Shown in pieces: positions 1-7,350 of a stretch of 64,000 nucleotides of DNA. A program made the translations under genes and the position numbers. The stretch is from positions 124,001 through 188,000 of the forward strand of contig JAJRRU010000032.1 in the NCBI GenBank assembly GCA_024279135.1. Direction: 5' to 3'. Under the pieces are notes generated by a model. It saw nothing but the letters and a program-made list of their open reading frames with translations, was not told where the DNA came from and did not search any database. The stretch's first letter is position 1. Every line of letters begins with the position of its first letter. The stretch is from Alphaproteobacteria bacterium (lineage in GTDB: Bacteria; Pseudomonadota; Alphaproteobacteria; Rhodospirillales; Casp-alpha2).

Positions 1-127
1 ATTGCGCTTTACAGTCCAATGATGAACCTCGCGACGGGCGGATAATACGCACCGCGTCGCGCATTGCAAGACTGAACTTGCTTCCAGACAACCTTTTTTT
101 AAATATTTTAATGCCGCACGACAAGAC

Positions 128-157
128 TTGAGGCAGCGTAGGTGAATGTTCTAGTAT
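128..157 (+). promoter_or_regulatory. Candidate promoter of the prolyl-tRNA editing gene
   Basis: TTGAGG at 128-133 and TAGTAT at 152-157 are separated by 18 bases. The ATG of the next gene is at 164, so a start point about 7 bases after the -10 box would give a leaderless or nearly leaderless message. No Shine-Dalgarno-like sequence is visible before that ATG, which fits. This is inference from motif spacing only. Confidence 0.4.
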
Positions 158-163
158 CCGACC

Positions 164-703
164 ATGAAAAATACACAGACAAATACACTGGCAGATGCCC
201 AGGCAGATACGACGGTACATACACGAGCCGAACTGTTTGAGCGGCTTGATAGCCTCGAGGTGCAAACAAGTACGCGCAACCACCCGCCGGTATTTACCGT
301 AGAGGAAGCCCGCGAACATTATGGGGACTTGCCCGGCGCACACTGCAAGAACTTGTTTTTAAAGGATAAAAAAGGCGTTTTATGGCTAATCGTCACACTG
401 GATGACCGTGTCTTGAACATGAAGGAGCTGCGCACTATCATCGGCTCGCACCATCTGTCATTCGCCAAACCGGAACTGTTGATGGCGGTGCTCGGTGTGG
501 AACCCGGATCAGTGACGCCTTTTGCCTTGATCAATGATAGGCAAAACCGCGCAAATGTCGTGTTGGACCGCGAAATGATGGACTTTGAGCTGGTCAATTA
601 TCACCCCTTGCAGAACGGTGCCACAACTACCATCGCGCCGGAAGATTTATTACGCTTCATCCATTCTTGCGGTCATGAGCCACGCATTATCAGCCTGGGG
701 TAA
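164..703 (+). CDS. YbaK/ProX-type aminoacyl-tRNA deacylase
   Basis: A 179-residue protein with a YbaK/ProRS-INS editing domain from about residue 40 to 170. Visible family features are the conserved lysine in the CKNLFLKDKK stretch (K62), the central DRVLNMKEL segment, and the FELVNYHPLQN histidine region near residue 147. The family hydrolyses mischarged tRNA, typically Ala-tRNA(Pro), in the cytoplasm. The length and absence of a synthetase domain make it the free-standing ProX/PrdX type rather than YbaK. It stands about 100 bases before the CnoX gene and has its own putative promoter. The exact tRNA substrate cannot be told from sequence. Confidence 0.85.
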   Translation: MKNTQTNTLADAQADTTVHTRAELFERLDSLEVQTSTRNHPPVFTVEEAREHYGDLPGAHCKNLFLKDKKGVLWLIVTLDDRVLNMKELRTIIGSHHLSFAKPELLMAVLGVEPGSVTPFALINDRQNRANVVLDREMMDFELVNYHPLQNGATTTIAPEDLLRFIHSCGHEPRIISLG

Positions 704-741
704 CGCAGGCCTTGCATATCGGCTCTTACACAGCCATCTTA

Positions 742-773
742 TTGACAGATTTGACACACGAAATCGCTATATT
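742..773 (+). promoter_or_regulatory. Candidate promoter before cnoX
   Basis: Two TTGACA hexamers lie nine bases apart (742-747 and 751-756), followed by CTATATT around 767-773. The first TTGACA has a spacer of about 19 bases to CTATAT, a little long for a sigma-70 promoter. It would drive the cnoX-lon-trm112-DUF971 run. Motif-based guess. Confidence 0.35.
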
Positions 774-803
774 CCCAGCGTTTAAATTAAAGGTAATCCA
801 ACC

Positions 804-1823
804 ATGGCCAACCTTGTTGACCCAAACTCCAAAAGACCGCCCCTAAACGGAAATGAGCCCGCACAAAGTGCCGCCCCGCAAGCCCTCATCGGTGGCTTGG
901 GGCCTGACCATGCCACACCCGCCCGACCAGTCAGCGCTGCGGGCTTGCAGGCCTCTGAGGATGTGGTCAAAGACGGCTCGCAGGATACCTTTGCTCTCGA
1001 CGTCATCGAAGCCTCACAGAGTGTGCCGATCATCGTTTATTTTACAGCCCCCTGGTGCGAGCCTTGTAAAAAACTCGGTCCGGCAATGGACAAACAGGTC
1101 CGCAAGGCTGGCGGAACGGTACGCATGGTTAAAATCAATGTGGACAATAACCAGACCCTTGCCAGCCAGTTACGGGTTCAATCAGTTCCCATGGTCATTG
1201 CCTTTTCCAAAGGCCGTCCGGTTGACGGTTTCCAGGGCGCGGTACCCGACAGCCAGATTAATCAATTCATCAAACGCCTGATCGGTGATGCCAAACCGCC
1301 CATCGAGGCCGCTCTGGAACAGGCCGCCGAATTGCTTGCGGCCGGTGATCCCGATGGTGCCCACGAAATCTATATCCAGATTATGGATGCTGATACGGAT
1401 AATGCCGTGGCGGTTGGCGGACTGATCCGCTGTGCCGTGGCGACCAAGGAGTTCGAAACAGCCCATGAAATCATCGCAGGCCTGACCCCGGAATTATTAC
1501 GCCATCCGGACCTGTCGGCGGCTGTTTCCGCACTGGAACTGGCCGAGACATCAAGCACGCCGGACGATGTGGCACCCTTGCAAGCCCAATTGGAGGAAAA
1601 CCCTGACGACCATCAGGCCCGCTATGATCTGGCGATGGCTTATTACGGTGCAGGCCAGAACCAGCCTGCCATAGACGCACTACTTGAAATTATCCGCCGT
1701 GAGCGTTCCTGGAATGACGAAGCCGCGAGACTGCAGTTATTGAAAATTTTCGAAGCCATCGGTCACGCCCACCCCATAACCATTGACAGTCGACGCCAAC
1801 TTTCAACGATCCTGTTTTCATGA
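804..1823 (+). CDS. cnoX: Thioredoxin-TPR co-chaperone (CnoX/YbbN family)
   Basis: A 339-residue protein: a disordered N-terminus (about 55 residues), a thioredoxin fold at about 60-165 with an intact WCEPC active site (C85 and C88), and a C-terminal TPR-like helical half. E. coli CnoX has lost the first cysteine, whereas this one keeps both, as in Caulobacter, so it may also have redox activity. The family holds unfolded, oxidised proteins and passes them to GroEL or DnaK. The stop codon overlaps the start of the next gene (ATGA), indicating an operon with the Lon N-domain, Trm112 and DUF971 genes. Confidence 0.88.
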   Translation: MANLVDPNSKRPPLNGNEPAQSAAPQALIGGLGPDHATPARPVSAAGLQASEDVVKDGSQDTFALDVIEASQSVPIIVYFTAPWCEPCKKLGPAMDKQVRKAGGTVRMVKINVDNNQTLASQLRVQSVPMVIAFSKGRPVDGFQGAVPDSQINQFIKRLIGDAKPPIEAALEQAAELLAAGDPDGAHEIYIQIMDADTDNAVAVGGLIRCAVATKEFETAHEIIAGLTPELLRHPDLSAAVSALELAETSSTPDDVAPLQAQLEENPDDHQARYDLAMAYYGAGQNQPAIDALLEIIRRERSWNDEAARLQLLKIFEAIGHAHPITIDSRRQLSTILFS

Positions 1824-2590
1824 GCACGCCTAAATACACCCTTACGGCCAGACATACAGAACCGGATACAATTGCGGATAAATACCCCGCAATCATTCCG
1901 ATTTTTCCCCTCGCCAATGTATTAATGCTGCCATACTCAAAACTGGCATTGAATATCTTTGAGCCCCGTTATCTGGAAATGATCGAATACGCGCTCGCCC
2001 ATAACCGGGCAATCGGCATGGTCCAGACGCGTATCGTCCCACACGAAACAGATACCGAGATTACATCCGATGCGGTCAGTAAAGTCATGGGCAATGTATT
2101 GGATGATGTGCTGGATAATGTTTTGGACGACAGGCCTGCGGTTTATAAAACCGGCTGCCTTGGGCGCATTATTTCATTTGAAGAAACCGGCGATGGCCGG
2201 TTTAGCATCACCCTCATGGGAGTTTGCCGTTTCACCATCACCGAAGAACGACCCCAAAGCCATAACTTCAGACTGGTCCATGCGGATTATGAAATACCCA
2301 CCGAAGATATTAATGACGCCACCATCAGCCCGCCTCAGCGCGCCAATCTTATGAACACAGTCAAGGCTTACCTGGTGGCCAAGGAAATTGATGCCGACTG
2401 GTCATCCATCGAACGGGCGGCCGATCTGGATCTGGTAACCTCGCTTGCCATGCTTTGCCCGTTTAATGCCGGTGAAAAACAGGCCCTGCTGGAATGTGAT
2501 GACATCCTAGAAAGAAGTCGTCTGTTAACCAATTTGATGACACTGTCATTACATGCCGACAATACCGGCGAAAAACCTATTATTCACTAA
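1820..2590 (+). CDS. Lon N-terminal (LON substrate-binding) domain protein
   Basis: 256 residues matching the stand-alone LON domain: the start IFPLANVLMLPYSKLALNIFE and the FEPRYLEMIEYAL segment are typical, as is the CLGRIISFEETGDGRFSI stretch. There is no AAA+ ATPase or protease domain, so it is not Lon itself. The biochemical role of these proteins is not settled; they may be substrate-recognition adaptors. The start overlaps the cnoX stop by four bases and Trm112 follows after 30 bases, an order I know from many alphaproteobacteria. A local Asp-rich repeat (DDVLDNVLDD) around residue 95 is a small insertion. Confidence 0.85.
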   Translation: MSTPKYTLTARHTEPDTIADKYPAIIPIFPLANVLMLPYSKLALNIFEPRYLEMIEYALAHNRAIGMVQTRIVPHETDTEITSDAVSKVMGNVLDDVLDNVLDDRPAVYKTGCLGRIISFEETGDGRFSITLMGVCRFTITEERPQSHNFRLVHADYEIPTEDINDATISPPQRANLMNTVKAYLVAKEIDADWSSIERAADLDLVTSLAMLCPFNAGEKQALLECDDILERSRLLTNLMTLSLHADNTGEKPIIH

Positions 2591-2620
2591 GCTGGAATTA
2601 TTGAAGGAGACACAGGTCTT

Positions 2621-2830
2621 ATGAGCCACCGTAAAGCTGACCCCAAATTACTCGAAATACTGGTTTGCCCACTCACAAAGTCCGCCCTCGAATACGATGC
2701 GGACACCCAGGAACTGATCAGCCGCCGGGCCGGGCTGGCTTACCCCATCCGTGATGGTATCCCCATCATGTTACCCGATGAGGCCCGCCAGCTCGACAGC
2801 ACGCCCGCTCCACACCTGGTGGATGATTGA
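2621..2830 (+). CDS. Trm112 family protein (YcaR-like)
   Basis: A 69-residue protein with the Trm112 signature [17 protein letters not shown], then [21 protein letters not shown]. Small Trm112 proteins activate methyltransferases in eukaryotes and archaea; the bacterial partner is less clear. Only one cysteine of the zinc-type set is present (VCPL), which is common in bacterial forms. A good Shine-Dalgarno (GAAGGAGA) lies upstream of the ATG. The stop codon overlaps the ATG of the DUF971 gene by one base. Confidence 0.9.
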   Translation: MSHRKADPKLLEILVCPLTKSALEYDADTQELISRRAGLAYPIRDGIPIMLPDEARQLDSTPAPHLVDD

Positions 2831-3204
2831 TGAGTAGCTTTGGCACCCGCATTCAGCCCCTGGAAATCCGTCTTAAACGAGAAGAAAGAGTACTGGAAGT
2901 AGATTTCAAGGACGGACAGTGTTTCAGGTTTCCGGCAGAATTCTTGCGTGTCGAAAGCCCTTCTGCCGAGGTACAAGGCCACAGCCCTTCACAAAAAACC
3001 CTGGTTGCCGGACGTCGGCATGTGGCCATCACATCCCTGGAGCCGGTTGGCAACTACGCCATTCGGATAAAATTCGACGACAACCATGACAGTGGTATTT
3101 TTACCTGGGACCTGCTCTATCAGTACGGTCAGGAGCAGGAGGAACGCTGGCAAACTTATATAGAATCCATCAAGGAAAGCGGACTGAGCCGGGATCCGAA
3201 ATAA
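2830..3204 (+). CDS. DUF971 / gamma-butyrobetaine hydroxylase N-terminal-like protein
   Basis: A 124-residue protein with the DUF971 pattern: VDFKDGQCFRFPAEFLRVESPSAEV, then VAITSLEPVGNYAIRIKFDD and HDSGIFTWDLLYQYG. In eukaryotes this fold forms the N-terminal zinc domain of gamma-butyrobetaine hydroxylase; in bacteria the free-standing form is linked to iron-sulphur assembly (ApbC/Mrp context). I chose the ATG at 2830 overlapping the Trm112 stop (TGATG); an in-frame TTG lies one codon earlier. It is the last gene of the cnoX operon and converges on the ubiH-like gene, with 32 bases between them. Confidence 0.85.
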   Translation: MSSFGTRIQPLEIRLKREERVLEVDFKDGQCFRFPAEFLRVESPSAEVQGHSPSQKTLVAGRRHVAITSLEPVGNYAIRIKFDDNHDSGIFTWDLLYQYGQEQEERWQTYIESIKESGLSRDPK

Positions 3205-3236
3205 TAGTCCTTCGTACTATGCGGCATGATACAAGG

Positions 3237-4478
3237 TTAAATCGGCTGACCACGCATGAGCTTGGGCAGGTCTCCGCTCAATCCCATGGCCTGTAGCATA
3301 AACTGCTTTTTAAGCGGCGGTATGACATCGACCACCGCCAGACCTAAAACCCGGGCTAACCGCAAAGGCTCGATGGAGTTCGAAAACACCGCGTTAATCA
3401 TATGGGTCGCCCCCATCATCAAGCCGTTATCGAACCGGCGCCAGCGTTGATATCGATCCAGTACGCTGTGACGACCAACATCCAGACCCAGCCTGTGGGC
3501 ATCAATCAGCACTTCACCCAAAGCAGCCGCATCGCGCAGACCCATATTCAGGCCTTGCCCGGCCAGCGGGTGCATCCCGTGACACGCGTCCCCGGCCAGC
3601 ACCAGTCGATTATCGATGCTATACCCGGTATATTGCAGGGACAAAGGATAACACCACCGCGGACCGGTCGGTGTGACGGTGCCCAGGAAACTACCGAACC
3701 GTCTAGCCAGTTCTTCCTGAAACTCCCTATCAGACAAGCTCATGATATGATCGGCCAGATCAGTTTTTTCAGCCCACACAATAGAGGACCGGTTGCCCAG
3801 CAAAGGCAGAATGGCAAAAGGCCCGGTGGCCAGAAATCGCTCATAGGCAACCTGTTGGTGGGGGTGTTCATGGTCAACGGTACAGACAATACCCGACTGG
3901 CCGTAGTCATGACGGGTCAACGCAATGCCAGCCAACCTGCGAATGATCGAGCCTCGCCCGTCACTGCCGACAACCAGATCGGCGGTGATAACACGGCCAC
4001 TGTCGAGTGTCGCGCTGACTTTATGGCTGTCGCGTTCTATGGCGACCACCTGACCGGGTGCCAACACTGTCAGATTTTTTAGTTTTTCAATAGCCCGGGC
4101 CAGGGCAACCCGGAAATGTCTGTTCTCGACCATGAATCCCAGCGGGTTGCCGGATCCATCCCCGTCATTGTTTGGAGTGACAGCAAAATCACGGTGGTCA
4201 TAGTGCAGCGATAAGGGCGACTGCTGGTCGGAAACCCGAATATCGAGGATCGGCGAAGCCACCTCATGGAGAAACTCCCACAAACCCGCACCGTCCAGTA
4301 CCCGTTGTGATCCAAGCGCGATGGCCGATGCCCGGCCATCATAACTGTCTGCCACCTGTACAGAGGGAGCCTCGCGATCGAGCACCACGACCCGCATACC
4401 TGAGGCCGCAAGAATGCAGGCGATGGTCCCACCCACCATCCCGGCCCCATTGATCAGCACATCATAATCGTTCTGCAT
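3237..4478 (-). CDS. UbiH/UbiF/COQ6-family FAD-dependent hydroxylase
   Basis: A 413-residue flavoprotein mono-oxygenase. The N-terminal dinucleotide-binding motif GAGMVGGTIACILAASG, the mid-protein GSDGRGS motif and the C-terminal GDACHGMHPLAGQGLNMGLRD flavin motif are all present. The family hydroxylates the ubiquinone ring at the membrane; which ring position cannot be told from sequence because alphaproteobacteria use UbiL, UbiM or UbiH-type enzymes of varied specificity. Transcribed alone, divergently from amtB across a 272-base AT-rich gap. Confidence 0.85.
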   Translation of the reverse strand: MQNDYDVLINGAGMVGGTIACILAASGMRVVVLDREAPSVQVADSYDGRASAIALGSQRVLDGAGLWEFLHEVASPILDIRVSDQQSPLSLHYDHRDFAVTPNNDGDGSGNPLGFMVENRHFRVALARAIEKLKNLTVLAPGQVVAIERDSHKVSATLDSGRVITADLVVGSDGRGSIIRRLAGIALTRHDYGQSGIVCTVDHEHPHQQVAYERFLATGPFAILPLLGNRSSIVWAEKTDLADHIMSLSDREFQEELARRFGSFLGTVTPTGPRWCYPLSLQYTGYSIDNRLVLAGDACHGMHPLAGQGLNMGLRDAAALGEVLIDAHRLGLDVGRHSVLDRYQRWRRFDNGLMMGATHMINAVFSNSIEPLRLARVLGLAVVDVIPPLKKQFMLQAMGLSGDLPKLMRGQPI

Positions 4479-4680
4479 GGCACACCTGAAATCCGTTCTT
4501 CAAAAACAAATGGTATGCCTTAAATAGGCGATTTTCGGTGCAATCTCCAGAAAAGTCTGTTTCTTAGGCATAAAACTGTAATTGCATAAAAAATAGGCAA
4601 TTTTACCACGATTCAATGCAGCATCATAAATAACCCCAGACAAGCTGTTGAAAACAAACAATAAATACTATCAAAAAAAC

Positions 4681-4696
4681 TGGCATACTCCTTGAA
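4681..4696 (+). promoter_or_regulatory. Sigma-54-like promoter of amtB (imperfect)
   Basis: TGGCATACTCCTTGAA has the -24 GG and the spacing of a sigma-54 promoter, but the -12 GC is GA here. A half-site like GGTGCA lies upstream near 4534. The amtB ATG is about 55 bases downstream. NtrC-sigma-54 control of amtB is well known in proteobacteria; the imperfect -12 keeps confidence low. Confidence 0.4.
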
Positions 4697-4750
4697 AAGG
4701 AATCACCAACAAGGAATCCCCGTCATTTAATTTAAACCAAGGAAACCCCC

Positions 4751-6001
4751 ATGCCCGTATCCCCGGAAACCAGTTATATTCTGAACAGTTTTTCTTTTCT
4801 CATTCACGGCGTCCTGGTCATGTTCATGGCCTGTGGTTTTGCCATGCTGGAAGCCGGGCTGGTGCGGACGAAAAACGTTGCCACCATCTGCCTGAAAAAC
4901 ATTGCCCTCTATTCACTGGCTGGCGTGATGTTCTGGATTTCTGGTTATAATCTGATGTACCTGAACGTGGATGGCGGATTGCTGGGCACCCTGTTGCCCT
5001 GGGTTGGCGATACCAGTGCCCTGCAAAGCGCTGATTATGTTGATGGCGGCGGCTATACCGCACATTCTGACTGGTTTTTTCAAATGGTCTTCGTGGCAAC
5101 CACCGCTTCAATTATTTCCGGTACGGTCGCCGAACGTATCAGGTTATGGCCATTCTTGTTATTTGTCGCCGTTCTCGCCGGGGTTCTGTATCCCATTCAG
5201 GGTGCCTGGCACTGGGGTGGCGGTTGGTTGGCCGAGATGGGGTTTGCCGATTTCGCGGGCTCGACACTGGTCCATTCCGCCGGAGGCTGGGCGGCGCTTG
5301 CCGGGGTGATGATCATCGGTGCCCGCAAGGGAAAATATACTAAAACCGGACAGGTTTCTCCCATGCCGGGTTCATCTCTACCGCTGGCTACACTGGGAAC
5401 CTTTATATTGTGGTTCGGCTGGTTCGGCTTTAACGGTGGCTCACAACTGGCCCTGGGCAGCGCCGCCGATGTCACCGCCATGTCAATTATTTATGTCAAT
5501 ACAAATATGGCCGCGGCGGGTGGTGTGCTGGCCGTTATGGTGTTGACCCAGATTATTTATGGCAAGGTTGATCTGTCCATGGTGCTCAATGGAGCCCTGG
5601 CGGGACTGGTTTCCATTACCGCCGGGCCCGATACCCCAGAAATCTGGCAAGCTATCCTGATCGGTGGTGTGGGTGGCATGATCGTCATCATTACCGTTCC
5701 CTTGCTGGATCGCTTGAAACTGGACGATGTGGTCGGTGCCATTCCGGTTCACCTGTGCGCCGGTATTTGGGGCACCCTGGCCGTGCCACTAACCAATGCT
5801 GATGCCAGTTTTATCACCCAGCTAACCGGGGTGGTCAGCATTGGCTTGTTTATGTTCTTCGGCTCATTGATCGTGTGGTATGGTATCGACAAGCTGTTCG
5901 GTGTCCGGGTCAGTGTGGAAGAAGAATTTGAAGGCCTGGATAAAATGGAACTGGGGCTGGAAGCCTATCCGGAGTTTGGCATGGGATCCCATAAAATCTA
6001 G
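4751..6001 (+). CDS. amtB: Ammonium channel AmtB
   Basis: A 416-residue polytopic membrane protein of the Amt/Rh family. It has the start segment LNSFSFLIHGVLVMFMACGFAMLEAGLVRTKN, the first channel histidine in STLVHSAGGWAALAG and the second in DDVVGAIPVHLCAGIWG, together the twin-His pore. It conducts ammonium across the inner membrane. Unlike most proteobacterial amtB genes, no glnK lies beside it; it stands between ubiH and dapC with a strong terminator after it. Its annotation start has no cleavable signal peptide, consistent with many alphaproteobacterial forms. Confidence 0.93.
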   Translation: MPVSPETSYILNSFSFLIHGVLVMFMACGFAMLEAGLVRTKNVATICLKNIALYSLAGVMFWISGYNLMYLNVDGGLLGTLLPWVGDTSALQSADYVDGGGYTAHSDWFFQMVFVATTASIISGTVAERIRLWPFLLFVAVLAGVLYPIQGAWHWGGGWLAEMGFADFAGSTLVHSAGGWAALAGVMIIGARKGKYTKTGQVSPMPGSSLPLATLGTFILWFGWFGFNGGSQLALGSAADVTAMSIIYVNTNMAAAGGVLAVMVLTQIIYGKVDLSMVLNGALAGLVSITAGPDTPEIWQAILIGGVGGMIVIITVPLLDRLKLDDVVGAIPVHLCAGIWGTLAVPLTNADASFITQLTGVVSIGLFMFFGSLIVWYGIDKLFGVRVSVEEEFEGLDKMELGLEAYPEFGMGSHKI

Positions 6002-6032
6002 CACGATGCAAATCAAAACAACCACAACTCAG

Positions 6033-6085
6033 GCCCGCTGAAAAAATACTGACAACAGTATAATTTCAGCGGGCATAACTTTTTT
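6033..6085 (+). terminator. Rho-independent terminator after amtB
   Basis: An 11-bp stem GCCCGCTGAAA (6033-6043) pairs with TTTCAGCGGGC (6064-6074). An inner ATACTG/CAGTAT helix fills the loop, and a tail TAACTTTTTT follows. It ends amtB transcription 32 bases after the stop codon. Confidence 0.85.
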
Positions 6086-6123
6086 CACTTGCAGAACACA
6101 ATCAAACCAAACATTGTTCGGCA

Positions 6124-7326
6124 ATGAATATCAATCCCAGGTTATCCACATTACCCGATTACCCATTTGACAAACTCCGGACCCTGTTAACGGGCATCGA
6201 GCCGTGCGAAGGTGTGTCACCCATAATACTGTCGGTTGGCGAACCGCAACGGCCCGTTCCGGGTTGGGTGCGCGACATTATCAGCGATAACTTCCATACC
6301 TGGAATAAATACCCATCCTATAAAGGCAGCCCTCAATTGCGCCAGGCCATCGCCGGGTGGCTTCAGCGTCGCTACGGCCTGAACGTGCATGACGTGGACC
6401 CGCAGCGACATGTATTGGCGTGCTGTGGAACCCGCGAGGCACTTTATTTATTGCCAACCTGGCTGGTGCCCGAACACAAAAATGCTCAACGTCCACTGGT
6501 CGCCCTGCCAAACCCTTTTTATCACGTTTATGGCACAGCCGCTCAGGCCAGCGGGGCGCAATGTCACTATATGCCGGCCACAGCTGAAACCGGCTTTCTG
6601 CCGGATCTGGCGACCCTGGACCTCGAAACTTTGAGCCGGTTATCTTTGCTGTTTTTGTGCACCCCGTCCAATCCACAAGGCACACTGGCCGATACCGCTT
6701 ACCTGAAAAAGGCCATCTCATTAGCCCGCGACCATGATTTTATCCTGTGTGTGGATGAATGTTATGCCGACGTCTATGACAAAATAGCACCGGCTGGCGC
6801 CCTGCAGGTTTGCCGCGAGATGGACGGAAGCGGGACCGATTATAAAAATGTGATTGTTTTCCATTCCCTTTCCAAACGATCCAACGGCGCGGGCCTGCGT
6901 TCCGGTTTTTTTGCCGGAGACGCAGAGATTATCAAACATCATGGCCGGTTCCGCAGCTATATTGCGGCCTCCATGCCCTTGCCCATCGACGCTGCGTCAA
7001 CCGCCCTGTGGAACGATGATGCCCACACCAATGATATCAGGGCCTTTTACAGCCGCAATTTCCAGGTAGCAGAAAATATTCTGGGCAAGCGGTTCGGGTT
7101 CTTCCGTCCGGCTGGTGGTTTTTTCCTGTGGCTCCATGTGGGCGATGGCGAAAAAGCTTGTCAGACCCTGTGGCGCGAAGCCGCCATCAAGGTGCTGCCC
7201 GGGGCTTATATGGCCCATACGGATCGCGGCGGCTTCAATCCCGGTGCGCCCTATATCAGGCTCGCTCTGGTCGATGATGAAAACATCATTGGTGAGGCTT
7301 GCGAGCGACTTGTTAAGGTCTTGTAA
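6124..7326 (+). CDS. dapC: Succinyldiaminopimelate aminotransferase (DapC type)
   Basis: A 400-residue fold-type I PLP aminotransferase. The start YPFDKLRTLLTGIEP with LSVGEPQRPVPGWV is characteristic of DapC-like enzymes of lysine and peptidoglycan (diaminopimelate) synthesis. The PLP lysine is in HSLSKRSNGAGLRSGFFAGD, the CDECYAD motif binds the cofactor, and a C-terminal arginine lies in PYIRLALV. It converts N-succinyl-2-amino-6-ketopimelate with glutamate. It is followed 24 bases later by ftsK. Another class I/II aminotransferase activity cannot be excluded. Confidence 0.82.
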   Translation: MNINPRLSTLPDYPFDKLRTLLTGIEPCEGVSPIILSVGEPQRPVPGWVRDIISDNFHTWNKYPSYKGSPQLRQAIAGWLQRRYGLNVHDVDPQRHVLACCGTREALYLLPTWLVPEHKNAQRPLVALPNPFYHVYGTAAQASGAQCHYMPATAETGFLPDLATLDLETLSRLSLLFLCTPSNPQGTLADTAYLKKAISLARDHDFILCVDECYADVYDKIAPAGALQVCREMDGSGTDYKNVIVFHSLSKRSNGAGLRSGFFAGDAEIIKHHGRFRSYIAASMPLPIDAASTALWNDDAHTNDIRAFYSRNFQVAENILGKRFGFFRPAGGFFLWLHVGDGEKACQTLWREAAIKVLPGAYMAHTDRGGFNPGAPYIRLALVDDENIIGEACERLVKVL

Positions 7327-7350
7327 ACGGGCATTTTGTACTATGGCGGG

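Noticed and set aside
3402-4082. Long plus-strand open frame opposite the ubiH-like gene
   Set aside because: Shadow of the real gene; composition and lack of motifs, while the minus strand carries the intact flavin motifs.
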